Positions 35,310 to 47,249 of a DNA stretch of 64,000 nt are shown one piece after another. Each line of letters begins with the position of its first letter. Position 1 is the stretch's first letter. The notes below the pieces were generated by a model. The model saw only the letters and a list, made by a program, of their open reading frames with translations. It was not told where the DNA came from and did no database searches. The stretch comes from Nannobrachium achirus (taxonomy: Eukaryota; Chordata; Actinopteri; Myctophiformes; Myctophidae): positions 66,019,109 to 66,083,108 of the forward strand of contig OY997649.1 of assembly GCA_963921795.1 (NCBI GenBank), read 5' to 3'. Both the position numbers and the translations under genes were made by a program.

Positions 35310-35875
35310 TAACTTTCACCCACCTCCACCCACTTTACCTCACCCACGTTCACCCCCCCACCCACCTCCAACCACTTTCCCCCTCCTCCACTCACTTCCT
35401 CCCTCCTCCACCCACTTTCACTCACCTCCACCCACCCACCTCCACCAACTTTAACCCACCCACCTCTACCCAATTTCACACACCTCCACCCACTTTTACC
35501 CCCCCCCCCCCCCCCCAACCACCTCTACCCACTTTCACCCAACTCCACCTACTTTCTCCCACATCCACCCACTTTGGCCCCCCCACCTCCACCCACTTCC
35601 GAGGGACAGGAAAGTGGGTGGAGTTGGTTAAAAGTGGGTGGGCCTGGGTGAAAGTGGGTGGAGGTTGGGGGAAAGTGAATAGAGCTGGGTGAAAGTAGGT
35701 GGAGGTTGATGGAGTGGATGGAGGTGGGTGAAATTGAGCGGAGGTAGGTGGGGGTGGCTGAAACTGGTTGGATGTGGGTGAAAATGTGTGGAGGTGGGTG
35801 GGGATGGGTGAAAATGGTTGGAGGTGGGGAAAATGGGTGGATGTGAGTGAAAGTAGGTGGAGGTGTGTGGAGAAA
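35310..35875. repeat. strand-switching CCACCCACTTTC minisatellite
   Basis: Up to about 35600 the plus strand is CACCCACCTCCACCCACTTT-like. From there to 35875 it is the complement, GAAAGTGGGTGGAGGTGGGT-like. Each half is about 280 bp. Confidence 0.9.
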
Positions 35876-35879
35876 TGCA

Positions 35880-36580
35880 AAAGGTTGAGAATCAGTGCTT
35901 TAAAGGTTTTGGTCCTACCGGAGGATGATTCTTTCTATGCAGCGAATTCAATGCTTTTCAATGGGGACGGAGCGTTTTTCCATGCGCAAATGGCAACAAA
36001 CCGCTCGGTGCGAGCCTTCCCTTAATAATGTTAAAGTTAGATGTAGCCTGTTGTATGCAGGGGTGGACTAGCAATACCACAATGTAGAATCGCCCTGTTA
36101 CAAGTGAAAGAAATTAAAGATTTGACTTGAGTATAGGGTACAAATGTATTGGCATCAACGTGTGCTTAAATATACAGTACATAAAGTAAAAGTGCTAAAG
36201 TTTCCAAATGTGTTTGAAAATGACAGATCCAAACACTTCCAGTGTGTTATTTTGAACCATGCTAGATTAATTTACAACACGTTCCTTCTTCTGGTGACTG
36301 ATATTGTCCTATAATGCGTGAAGGGGCCGTGTTTTTTCAATCACTTTTTATTTATTTATTTATTTTTTCATTTTATTTATTTCATTAACCCCCTCACGCA
36401 TTAGAAGGACAACAGAAGCAGGGATGTATTCGTATTTCCACTGAATCTAACACGGTTAAAATTGATTCACATGGTTTGTCCAATAGGAAGGGGGAACAAG
36501 TCTGATAAAAATGAATATCAAATATCTAGATATTGAATCAAGCCACTTAAAAGCTGTCTGGTGTTGCAAACAAAAGCCTG
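35880..36580. other. bco2 intron sequence, no gene
   Basis: The 36310-36400 TTTATTTATTTATTTTTTC stretch and nearby GTGATTGATATTGTCC-like sequence suggest an old foldback. Nothing firm. Confidence 0.4.
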
Positions 36581-36584
36581 AGTA

Positions 36585-36890
<306 letters not shown>

Positions 36891-37060
36891 GCTCCGAGAC
36901 ATAAAAATTGCCGTCTTTGTGGAGAATTCCATCAGTGGATTTTTCACGGTGCATAATGTAATTGTAATGTAATTGTAATGTAATGTAATTGCATGGAATA
37001 AGCTGGGATTCACAGCCTGATTCCAGTGTTTTATCTGTGAGGTTGACACCATGGTGTGAC

Positions 37061-37180
37061 TCATAGCTATACGATGTAACAATGAACACGTTATGCACAC
37101 TCATAGCTACACTATGTAACAATGAACACGTTATGCACACTCATAGCTACACTATGTAACAATGAACACGTTATGCACAG
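37061..37180. repeat. three copies of a ~40-bp unit
   Basis: TATGTAACAATGAACACGTT with ATGCACACTCATAGCTACAC is repeated three times. The first copy has a diverged start. Confidence 0.85.
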
Positions 37181-37270
37181 GACGATCACTGCAGGGGGAA
37201 GGGATTTGTTTTGACTTTTTCACTTAAAGGACAATTCCGGACCAGCCTTTTTTGTTGCCATGGTGTTATT

Positions 37271-37640
37271 ATATATCGTCGTTGTCGGGTGGAAACCTTG
37301 TATGTCCAAAACCGTTAGTTTAGCATTTCGCATTTTTATTTATTTATTTTTTTATTATAATTTTTATCCCACGATTTTGCAACCCATTTTCACCCAGTGC
37401 CAATTGTCTATGTAATCCTGGGCTCTGCTCTCCCTCTGCCGCGCCTGGGGAGACAACGGACTGACCTCATGCTTCCTTCAATGCATGAGTAGTCCAAGTT
37501 GTTTCTTTCATTTTGCATTTTAAAAATGATTTAAACTAGTGATCTACAAGCACACAACGCCTCAGCAGAAAACAGCAGATCTACAAGCTCACTAGATCTA
37601 TAGTAGATCCTCTTATTTTCTGTGAAGCAGTTTGGTCGTG
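37271..37640. mobile_element. foldback MITE, interrupted copy
   Basis: The left end ATATATCGTCGTTGTCGGGT with AAACCTTGTATGTCC is intact. An insertion of unrelated sequence (about 37330-37510) separates it from the AAATGATTTAAACTAGTG and GATCTACAAGCACACAACGC parts. The right end is lost. Confidence 0.55.
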
Positions 37641-37754
37641 TGAAGGTTTGAAATGGCACATCTGTAACAGGTTGTCGCCGACTAGTCGACCAGTGGGTCA
37701 AATACGTCAAGTAGTAAAAATCACTAGTCGAGGCCTGGTCCACAGGGTATAGTG

Positions 37755-37858
37755 GGCCACAGGGTATAGTGGTCCAGGCACCTAGGATGGTAATCCAGAC
37801 CAGCCTTGCAGCGTCGCAGGTTCGAGTCCCGATCCTGACGACCTTTGCTGCATTCCCG
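37755..37858 (+). mobile_element. tRNA-derived SINE head
   Basis: A perfect B box (GGTTCGAGTCC) and the typical GACCTTTGCTGCATTCCC body are visible. The A box is decayed. Confidence 0.5.
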
Positions 37859-37886
37859 GCCGGTCCAGGCCGGCCATTAGGAAAAA

Positions 37887-38141
37887 AATGTCGGGCAGAA
37901 ACCTTGTATCTCCAAGTTTCAAATTTGTAAATTTTTTCGCAAAGCAAAACCCTGCTTCATCGTACAAGGCCGTCGCACAAAAGTAGTGAAAACAGCAGAT
38001 CTACAAGCACACAACGCCTCGCGGTGCGAGGCGTTGTGTGCTTGTAGATCACTAGTTTTCACTAGTTTAAATCATTTTAAAAATGATAAATACAAAACGG
38101 TTTTGGACATACAAGGTTTCCATCCGACAACAACGAAATAT
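37887..38141. mobile_element. foldback MITE, near-complete
   Basis: Left TGTCGGGCAGAAACCTTGTA, right CAAGGTTTCCATCCGACAAC. The central hairpin at 37986-38060 has perfect arms over CTACAAGCACACAACGCCTC. The half-elements are in the opposite order to the copy at 10558. Confidence 0.75.
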
Positions 38142-38296
38142 AACTCATGTAATTGGCCCACTGGCTTGTCACTTTGTCACAAATCTTTGAGTAGCAGCAG
38201 CGCTATAGAGAGAGATCTCTCTCTATAGCGCGCAATGAGGGCCTCTCCAACTCTTTTTCCCGGGTTGAATCAGGGGCCCAGCACGTCCCTGCTTTG

Positions 38297-39138
38297 AGGT
38301 AAGGTTATCCTACCTGTCCTATCTTTGAGGTAAGGTTATCTACCTGTCCTAGCTTTGAGGTAAGGTTATCTACCTGTCCTAGCTTTGAGGTAAGGTTATC
38401 TACCTGTCCTAGCTTTAAGGTAAGGTTATCCTACCTATCCTAGCTTTGAGGTAAGGTTATCTACCTGTCCTAGCTTTGAGGTAAGGTTATCCTACTGTCC
38501 TAGCTTTGAGGTAAGGTTATCCTACCTGTCCTAGCTTTGAGGTAAGGTTATCCTAGGATATCCTACCTGTCCAGGTGAGGTCATCACAGTGAGGTCATCA
38601 CAGTGAGGTCATCACAGTGAGGTCATCACAGTGAGGTCATAAGGTTATCCTACCTGTCCAGGTGAGGTCATCACAGTGAGGTCATAATATCCTACCTGTC
38701 CAGGTGATGTCATCACAGTGAGGTCATAAGGTTATCCTACCTGTCCAGGTGATGTCATCACAGTGAGGTCATAAGGTTATCCTACCTGTCCTGGTGAGGT
38801 CATCACAGTGAGGTCATAAGGTTATCTATCCTACCTGTCCTGGTGAGGTCATCACAGTGAGGTCATAATGATATCCTACCTGTCCTGGTGATGTCATCAC
38901 AGTGAGGTCATAAGGTTATCTATCCTACCTGTCCTGGTGAGGTCATCACAGTGAGGTCATAAGGTTATCTATCCTACCTGTCCTGGTGAGGTCATCACAA
39001 TGAGTTCATAATGATATCCTACCTGTCCAGGTGATGTCATCACAGTGAGGTCATCACAGTGAGGTCATCACAGTGAGGTCATAATGTTATCCTACCTGTC
39101 CAGGTGAGGTCATCACAGTGAGGTCATAATGATATCCT
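38297..39138. repeat. minisatellite holding copies of the exon E splice donor
   Basis: In transcript order the units read about GATGACCTCACCTGGACAG then GTAGGATAACC. The GGACAGGTAGG part equals the authentic donor at 39146-39136. About twelve such copies are seen, first with a GGTGAGGTCATCACAGTGAG module (38570-39138) and then with an AGCTTTGAGGTAAGGTTATC module (38297-38570). Confidence 0.9.
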
Positions 39139-39140
39139 AC

Positions 39141-39278
39141 CTGTCCAGATGATGTCATCACGGCGGTGGCTTTGAGGTAAGGCAGCCTGATGAGGTTCTC
39201 GTTAAGGGGCGTGGTCTCATCCACGTTGAGTGGCAGGGCATATCTCCGTGGGAGGTTCCTACACAGCGCGTTGTAAAA
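39141..39278 (-). CDS. bco2: bco2 exon E
   Basis: The 138-bp, 46-codon exon has a GGTTGCAG acceptor and a GGACAG|GTAGGA donor. It reads FYNALCRNLPRRYALPLNVD... to AVMTSSGQ. PRRYALPLNV matches the family block PRRFVLPLNV. The exon end and donor are the start of a minisatellite running to 38297, which holds about a dozen further copies of the GGACAGGTAGG donor. Confidence 0.9.
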
Positions 39279-39279
39279 C

Positions 39280-40060
39280 TGCAACCAGAAAAGAACAAAT
39301 GAGCCACGATATTTAAGATATTTATACTTACTTTTTGGTGCTTACTTGTTTTAAGTGGGCCTCTGAATAATTGGTGAAACACTAAGATTTAATAATATAA
39401 CATTAATATCAGAAATAACTCATTGCCTGCCATGAGGGATTGGCCAGTGTAAATAAACAGCGACCATGTCCATGTTGCTCTCTTGGCCCAATCACCAGCC
39501 TTCCCCTTTGAGAGAACAAGTACAGACCAGAGAGAGAGAGAGCGGGCGAGAGAGCATTCCCTTGTGTGGCCGCTTCTCCCTTGCAGTGTTCATTGTGTTG
39601 ACCAACTGTTCGTAGAATTCCTTTTTTCACTGACGAAAACTAAATAAAATCTATAGAAACTAAGCTATGATGACTAAAACTAAGACTAAACATATTGATA
39701 ATTTTGTCAACAACTAAAAACTAGAATTCCATTTTGACTAGTGGAGAAGGGATTAATCTTTGGTTGCACTCTGGAATCGGCAGATCTACAAGCTCTCAAC
39801 GTTGTGAGCTTGTAGATCGCAATGTTCAGCAAGTGTAAAATAAGGCATTATGATGCCATCAAGTCACTGCCAAAATACATTGTTGTCGACAGAATTAACT
39901 GTATATTTAGTCGACTAAAACAATAGACAACAAGAAATACATTTTATTCAAAAGACTGACTAAAACGTAATCAAAACTAACATTTCTCCCCCGTCCCCCA
40001 TCGCACTTAGGCTAAAACGTTGTATTTAAAAGTCTGAACAGGGTGAAGTGTTCCTTTAAC
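39280..40060. other. bco2 intron D-E with one palindrome
   Basis: The palindrome at 39780-39822 has CGGCAGATCTACAAGCTC and GAGCTTGTAGATCGC. The remaining intron is unassigned. Confidence 0.5.
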
Positions 40061-40231
40061 CTTGTCCATCTCCTGCCCTTGGGGTCTCCTCAGGTTCTCC
40101 AAGGTGAAGTCTGCGATGACCTCGCCGTCGTCTCCGCAGCACATGTCCATGACCAGCACGCCGTTGTCCTCGTAGGCGTTGATCTGGTGCAGCGCGAACA
40201 TGGGCGCCCCGCTGTACCGCACCTTACTGAT
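40061..40231 (-). CDS. bco2: bco2 exon D
   Basis: The 171-bp, 57-codon exon is in phase 0 at both ends (acceptor GTTACAG, donor AAG|GTTAAA). It reads ISKVRYSGAPMFALHQINAYED... to GQEMDK. LHQINAYED is the most typical family block and carries the third iron-binding His. The start of the exon together with its acceptor is present twice more just upstream (40290 and 40365), so the real acceptor is the last of three. This one is chosen because the other two would shift the frame when read through. Confidence 0.9.
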
Positions 40232-40237
40232 CTGTAA

Positions 40238-40292
40238 CACACACACACACACATGAACATGGGCGCTCCGCTGTACCGCACCTTACTGATCT

Positions 40293-40330
<38 letters not shown>

Positions 40331-40450
40331 AACATGGGCGCCCCGCTGTACCGCACCTTACTGATCTGTTAGAGGCCACGCACACACACACACGCACGCA
40401 CGCACGCACGCACGCACACACGCACACACACACACGCACACACACAAACA
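40238..40450. repeat. (CA)n with two extra copies of the exon D acceptor
   Basis: Exon-like starts at 40290 and 40365 (minus strand) repeat ATCAGTAAGGTGCGG to the ATGTTC of exon D, each with its own AG. The outermost copy has the richer tract GCCTCTAACAG, which may be the original intron end. CA repeats separate the copies. Confidence 0.9.
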
Positions 40451-40459
40451 CACGTTTAA

Positions 40460-41095
40460 GAAAACATCTAAGAATTAAAACGAGAAACACAGTGAATAAA
40501 ATCAGAACGTTGATCACCTAATACACAGCTAAGAAAAACACATAAAACATCCAAAGACTGTCTAGGGCCTTGGCAAACGCCTTGTTAAAAAGAAAAGTCT
40601 TTAGTCCCCCTTTAAAAATGTCAATGGACTGTGGTGCTCTCAGATGGTCGGGGAGGTCGTTCCACAGTTGAGGAGCAGCTGAGCTGAAAGCCCGATCCCC
40701 CATAGTGCGTAGCTTAGTGTCATAAGTAGTGAAAATAGCTGATCTACAAGCTCAAAACGGGTTGCACCGCCACCGCGACACGTTCTTTTTAATGATGAGA
40801 AGGACCGGCGGTTTTACGAGGTTTCCACCCGACAATGACGATATATATAATATATATAATTGTATAATATACTGCGGCATAATGAGCTGGAGAGAACTGA
40901 GTGTGACAGTAGAGTGTGACTCCATCAAATAAAAGCTCACCTCCTTCACCAACCCCAGAACACATTAGCTTGCAACTTTTCTCTCTTTAATTTTTTAACA
41001 CTTGTGATTATTCAGCATCTGGGCAGAAACGTGGCATCGCTCCAACAGTAAACTCCAGCTGTTAAATACTGACAACCTGCCTTCCCTGTTTTAGA
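40460..41095. other. bco2 intron C-D: LINE-like and foldback remnants
   Basis: The minus-strand frame 40703-40518 encodes GDRAFSSAAPQLWNDLPDHL, typical of the extreme end of an L2/CR1-type reverse transcriptase protein. A foldback MITE right half lies at 40725-40850 (GCTGATCTACAAGCTCAAAA, TTTCCACCCGACAATGACG). Confidence 0.6.
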
Positions 41096-41098
41096 CAG

Positions 41099-41350
41099 AG
41101 GTGTCGCACCGAATTCTGGGCCCTGGGTACAAAGGATTCACTGGGTTATTTAGTGCTTTAAGAGTGCCGCGCTGCGAGCTTGTAGATCTACTATTTTTGA
41201 AAAATAGTGAAAATTCTTCTTTCAAAGTCTTTGAAGGTTTTTTGAAAAAACTATTTTTCTATGTCAGTGGTGCTCAAACTTTTTCATGTGAAGGCCCACC
41301 AACATGATATGTATTTGGCCACAGACCCCCAAATTGTCAACTATTAAGGC
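41099..41350. mobile_element. hAT-type MITE fragment, inverse of the 4388 family
   Basis: AGAGGTGTCGCACCGAATTC and TGGGCCCTGGGTAC match the end of 4388-4855 in reverse. Then GCGAGCTTGTAGATCTAC and AGTGGTGCTCAAACTTTTTC follow. Confidence 0.6.
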
Positions 41351-41583
41351 AGAAATTGTTGCGTTGTGAGCATGTAGATCTGCTATTTTCACAGCCTGAA
41401 AAGGTTGAGAACCACGTACTGCACAGCAGTGGTTCTAACCCTAACCCTAAGGCACAGCAGTGAAAATAACCCTAAAGCACAGCAGTGGTTCTCAAAGTGG
41501 ATTCCAGGGACTTGTAGGGGGGGGGGGGCACATTGACACATTCAAGTCTGTAACTCTGACAGCATGGAACCACCGTATCAGAC

Positions 41584-41613
41584 GGACCTCTCCGGTGTGT
41601 CTGTTGACCAGGG
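41584..41613 (-). pseudogene. 29-bp copy of the exon C donor end
   Basis: GACCTCTCCGGTGTGTCTGT (plus strand) repeats 41699-41726 with one mismatch, carrying the last seven codons of exon C and its GT. Confidence 0.8.
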
Positions 41614-41701
41614 TTAGTAATCAGGGTTAGTTAATCATCTGGGGACCCCCCAGTGGGGACCCCCCAGTGGGGACCAGTGTATCAGAGTAAAGTGCACGGA
41701 C

Positions 41702-41862
41702 CTCTCCGGTGTGTCTGTTCACCAGGTGGAAGATGGTGTCAGTGTTGGGCTCCCACACCATCATCTTGTTCCAGCCTTTTCCCTGGAAGCGCAGCAACAG
41801 AGCTTTCAGCATGTCCATCTTTATGGCCTGCTCCACGAACACTATGTAGTTCTCTGACATCA
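41702..41862 (-). CDS. bco2: bco2 exon C
   Basis: The 161-bp exon has a CCCTACAG acceptor and a GAG|GTCCGT donor. It reads (V)MSENYIVFVEQAIKMDMLKA... to IFHLVNRHTGE. FVEQ is the usual block, but the family's usual Pro after it is Ala here. The codon spanning the intron gives Val (G|TG) where relatives have Gly after YYHSF. A 130-bp GA tract starts 20 bp upstream of the acceptor. The donor-side 29 bp are duplicated at 41584-41612. Confidence 0.9.
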
Positions 41863-41876
41863 CTGTAGGGGGAGAT

Positions 41877-41879
<3 letters not shown>

Positions 41880-41932
<53 letters not shown>

Positions 41933-42012
41933 AGAGAGAGAGAGAGACAGAGAGAGAGAGAGACAGAGAGACAGAGAGAGAGAGAGAGAGACAGAGAGAC
42001 AGAGAGAGAGAG
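41880..42012. repeat. (GA)n microsatellite
   Basis: GAGAGA with GACAGA interruptions. In transcript orientation it is a (CT)n pyrimidine tract just before the exon C acceptor. Confidence 0.95.
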
Positions 42013-42024
42013 TCAGTGGTGTAA

Positions 42025-42225
42025 AGCAGTGGTTCTCAACCTTTTCAGGCTGCGACCCCCAAAATAATGGTATTTTAACTGGGGACCCCCCAGGGACCCC
42101 CCAGGCCCCACCCTGACGAGCACTAAGAGTTGAGGCATTACATTTTGTATATAATTGTGAAAATAGCAGATCTACATGCTCACAACACCTTGCATTGCGA
42201 TTAAATCATGAATGCCACTTTTACC
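42025..42225. mobile_element. hAT-type MITE fragment
   Basis: CAGTGGTTCTCAACCTTTTC begins near 42027. A palindrome left arm, AAATAGCAGATCTACATGC, lies at 42163-42182. Confidence 0.55.
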
Positions 42226-42399
42226 ACTTTTTGTCACTCTAGTGCAGGGGTAGGCAATCTCATAGGCACCGTGCCAACATTGGCTCAGCGGAGGGTGATC
42301 ACTGGCACACTGGCATACGTGAGAGGGAGAGGATCTTTCTTTTTAAATTGAATGTATTTCGTTCATTCATTCAAACTCTGACCTCTGACTGGGGATGGG

Positions 42400-43023
42400 A
42401 GTTTGGGAAGATGGCTTATTGTCTAATGCTGTTTTGGGGCTTTTATGCCTTTATTTGATAGGACAGCAGACTGACAGGTCTTTATTTGATAGGACAGTAG
42501 ACTGACAGGTCTTTATTTGATAGGACAGTAGACTGACAGGTCTTTATTTGATAGGACAGTAGACTGACAGGTCTTTATTTGATAGGACAGTAGACTGACA
42601 GGTCTTTATTTGATAGGACAGTAGACTGACAGGTCTTCATTTGATAGGACAGCAGACTGACAGGTCTTTATTTGATAGGACAGTAGACAGGTCTTTATTT
42701 GATGGGACAGTAGACTGACAGGTCTTTATTTGATAGGACAGTAGACTGACAGGTCTTTATTTGATGGGACAGTAGACTGACAGGTCTTTATTTGATAGGA
42801 CAGTAGACTGACAGGTCTTTATTTGATAGGACAGCAGACTGACAGGTCTTTATTTGATAGGACAGTAGACTGACAGGTCTTTATTTGATAGGACAGCAGA
42901 CTGACAGGTCTTTATTTGATAGGACAGCAGACTGACAGGTCTTTATTTGATAGGACAGCAGACTGACAGGATATGGGGGGAGAGACGGGGAGTGACATGC
43001 AGCAAAGGCCGTCCGGATGGGGA
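42400..43023 (-). mobile_element. fish SINE-like repeat expanded into a minisatellite
   Basis: The ends (TGCCTTTATTTGATAGGACA on one side, GACATGCAGCAAAGG and GGGGAATCGAA on the other) match a widespread fish tRNA-related repeat in reverse. Its middle unit ACAGGTCTTTATTTGATAGG with ACAGTAGACTG (31 bp) is repeated about 17 times (42431-42968). Confidence 0.65.
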
Positions 43024-43203
43024 ATCGAAGCTGATCTACACAATGACGCGTTGTGAGCTTGTAGATCTGCTAATTTTGGGTGTGTGATAGCATCGCACTG
43101 CAATAACCTCTAAATAAATAAAGCTTAAATCTAAAAATGTTATGGTCTTCAACAATCTATTCTTCTATTTCAAATTCTGATATTCGTGTGGGGACATTTT
43201 GGT

Positions 43204-43206
<3 letters not shown>

Positions 43207-43294
<88 letters not shown>
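43207..43294. repeat. (CA)n microsatellite
   Basis: About 88 bp. A second short CA run lies at 43462-43485. Confidence 0.95.
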
Positions 43295-43301
<7 letters not shown>

Positions 43302-43934
43302 TCCGTGCACTCGCAGAGGGATGTACACTGCATATTTGCATATATATTATATTTTATACATGGTCTTTTTATTCTGTTACTGATTGCGTTTGAGCTGACT
43401 TCTGTTTTGATAAGTGCTTTATAAATACATTTTATTATTATAGAATTGTATTCCCCCCCCCCACACACACACACACACACACACAGAGTAGACTATATGT
43501 AGACTCACATCTGCATATATATTATATTTTATACATGTCATGGTGATTTTATTCTGTTGCTGATTTTGCTTTATTTAACTGTAGCTTATTTACTTTGTTG
43601 ATGAGTGCTTAAAAATACATGTTTATTATTATATTATCTATTATACCCAGCCAGACACACTCAATCTTGCTGTCAGACAAAACCATCCTTGTAATTCAAC
43701 TTACAGTATGTATTTCCCCCCTCCCAAATGAATGGCTTATACTGTACATACTATAGCAAAAACAGCCCATGAAGCTCTGAACTTGTAGATCGTCTTGAGC
43801 GATGCTAACCGCTCCTACGCTTGGCTTTGTGTGTTTATTATGTATGTACTGTATGTCCCACATTGGCCAAGCTTGGGGCGCTCAATGAAATCAACGCTCA
43901 CTTCACCCCGGGTGTGATTATTTTCTGAAATGTA

Positions 43935-44165
43935 AAGTGGTTTGACAGCGTCTGTGGGTTTTATGAATATTGATAAATGTAAAGTGGTTTGACAGCGTCT
44001 GTGGGTTTTATGAATATTGATAAATGTAAAGTGGTTTGACAGCGTCTGTGGGTTTTATGAATATTGATAAATGTAAAGTGGTTTGACAGCGTCTGTGGGT
44101 TTTATGAATATTGATAAATGTAAAGTTGTTTGACAGCGTCTGTGGGTTTTATGAATATTGAAACA
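43935..44165. repeat. 47-bp tandem array
   Basis: AAAGTGGTTTGACAGCGTCT with GTGGGTTTTATGAATATTGATAAATGT, five copies. Confidence 0.95.
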
Positions 44166-44343
44166 ATGAAAAGTAACAAGAGCTTGCTGTGACGAAAGAA
44201 ATTAATTGGAATATTTTCTTTTAATTAATAAGAATGTAATAAGAATTTAATTAATATAACAATCTACTTGATCGTTCTACAGCGTCACGCAAAAAAGCAT
44301 CAAAAGCAAGCTTGAAACGTCAAGTGATTTTTTTGAACCTTTA

Positions 44344-44525
44344 AGATCTACTACTTTACCTTTAAGATTTACTGTACATTTAAGATCTACTGTACATTTA
44401 AGATCTACTGTACATTTAAGATCTACTACTGTACATTTAGATCTACTACTGTACCTTTAAGATCTACTACTGTACATTTAGATCTACTACTGTACCTTTA
44501 AGATCTACTACTGTACCTTTGATGC
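44344..44525. repeat. ATCTACTACTGTACCTTTAAG array
   Basis: An 18-21-bp unit repeated about nine times. A decayed foldback end (GTCCAGTTTCCACCCAACAT) follows at 44650. Confidence 0.85.
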
Positions 44526-44925
44526 TTTTCAATTTCAACCCTGAAAAGTAACGGGTTTTGGCGACGTTTTGGACAGCTTGGAGATTGGCTCTTTTCACTA
44601 CATTACTACTTTTGGTCAAAATAATATAAAGGGACATGTGTTTGGATGTCCAGTTTCCACCCAACATCAACGTACAGTACATTACCGTAATGTATTTCAA
44701 CAGGAACACCCAACATCAACGTACAGTACATTACCGTAATGTATTTGAACAGGAAAGCTGACAAGGTGTCTGTGCTGTACTACAGCGCACTGCGTCTATG
44801 TTTAGACCTGTGATTGGACAGATAAACTAATTACAGTTGTATTCTATTGGTCTAACTGGTTGTTCAGCAACAAACAGTTGCACCCTGGGAGATTTGTTTG
44901 GTGCCAGACAGTCTGACGGTAACGG

Positions 44926-45180
44926 TACGGACCCTGGTGGTCTGGACGGAAGTATCTGAGTACTTTTACTTTATAGACCATGGTGGTCTGGACGGAAGTA
45001 TCTGAGTACATTTACTTTATAGACCATGGTGGTCTGGACGGAAGTATCTGAGTACTTTTACTTTATAGACCATGGTGGTATGCATGGCACAGCGCAGGGG
45101 GAATGGACAGGGTGGGAAGTATCTGAGTACATTTACTTTAGGAAGTATCTGAGTACATTTACTTTCGGAAGTATCCGAGT
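44926..45180. repeat. TATAGACCATGGTGGTCTGG and TATCTGAGTACATTTACTTT repeats
   Basis: Three copies of a 60-bp unit, then three shorter ones. ACCATGGTGGT is nearly palindromic. Confidence 0.8.
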
Positions 45181-45230
45181 ACATTTACTTTAGGGCAAAT
45201 CTTCAGTTGCCCTCTCCACAACAAGAAGAC

Positions 45231-45372
45231 CAGTGGTGTAAAGTAACTAAGTACATTTACTTAAGTACACCTTTGAGCTATTTGTACTTTACTTGAGTAT
45301 TTCCAGTTTCCGGTACTTTTATCTACTCCACTACATCTCAGATCCAAATATTGAATACCTTTACCACCACTG
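45231..45372. mobile_element. CAGTGGTG hAT-type MITE fragment
   Basis: CAGTGGTGTAAAGTAACTAA and CTACTCCACTACATCTCAGA as in 31397-31820. The second half is missing. Confidence 0.7.
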
Positions 45373-45414
45373 CCCACAACAAGAAGACAATTTACAATTT
45401 AGTAGGCGCTCTTT

Positions 45415-46030
45415 ATTGAGAGCGACAAGGCAAACACATACATAGAATGCAGAGAGAAAGGGTATTGCCTCAGTAACTATAGGATCATAGAACGCAGAGA
45501 GACAGCGTAGTGTCTCAGTAAACTATAGGATCATAGAATGCAGAGACAGCGTAGCGTCTCAGTAAACTATAGGATCATAGAACGCAGAGAGACAGCGTAG
45601 CGTCTCAGTAAACTATAGGATCATAGAACGCAGAGAGACAGTGTAGCGTCTCAGTAAACTATAGGATCATAGAACGCAGAGAGACAGCGTAGTGTCTCAG
45701 TAAACTATAGGATCATAGCATGCAGAGAGACAGCGTAGTGTCTCAATAAACTATAGGATCATAGAACGCAGAGAGACAGCGTAGTGTCTCAGTAAACTAT
45801 AGGATCATAGAACGCAGAGAGACAGCGTAGTGTCTCAGTAAACTATAGGATCATAGAACGCAGAGAGACAGCGTAGCGTCTCAGTAAACTATAGGATCAT
45901 AGAACGCAGAGAGACAGCGTAGCGTCTCAGTAAACTATAGGATCATAGAACGCAGAGAGACAGCGTAGCGTCTCAGTAAACTATAGGATCATAGAATGCG
46001 GAGAGAAAGTGTAGTGCCTCAGTAAACTAT
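45415..46030. repeat. 47-bp tandem array
   Basis: ACTATAGGATCATAGAACGC with AGAGAGACAGCGTAGCGTCTCAGTAA, about 13 copies. AGTGTC in place of AGCGTC splits them into sub-types. Confidence 0.95.
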
Positions 46031-46061
46031 AGGTGGCAAGATTTTGCCATGAGAATTATAA

Positions 46062-46641
46062 CTAGAAGCAGTGCTCTTCCGAGCACAGGTCTCCACCAGG
46101 CAGGCGTCCTGGTGGTGCTATAATAGGCCAATGTAAAAAGGGTGGCATTTGTTCTTCGTCAATCTTAGACCTTTCATGGCAGTCGGACGCTGCATGCATG
46201 ATTTGAGGCATTGTGTTCCAAAAATGTGTTTTGCTAAAGTCTACCTGCTGGTGGCGCTGTGAAACAGGCCAATGTGAAAAGGGTAGCATTTGTTCCTTGA
46301 CGTAGTGGGAATATGTGTGTCAAATTTCACGGTAATCACAAGCTGCATTGATGATTTGACACATTTTGTTCAAAAACTGAGCAATCCTGCAAACTTTGGA
46401 AGCCAATATTAGCCAATTAGGATGGAATATGAAATATCAGATGGATCGGACTTGATCACATGACAATAGAGATACTGTGAACTGATTTGCATGATTGTTG
46501 GAGAAAATCTGATGGAGTAGAATGACCATAACCCTAACCCTAGCAAAGAATGTGTTTTACATAAGTTGTCCTCCTGGTGGACGGATTGACGGACAGAGGC
46601 GAAAACATACTCTCCCACGTGCCTTCGGCTGGTGGAGACAA
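46062..46641 (-). mobile_element. Helitron-like element, second full copy
   Basis: On the minus strand it starts TTGTCTCCACCAGCCGAAGG after an A and ends with GTGCTCGGAAGAGCAC, TGCTT and CTAG before T, as in 13515-14256. The inside is diverged but keeps the AGGCCAAT and GGTGGCGCTG modules. No coding. Confidence 0.6.
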
Positions 46642-47247
<606 letters not shown>

Positions 47248-47249
47248 CG

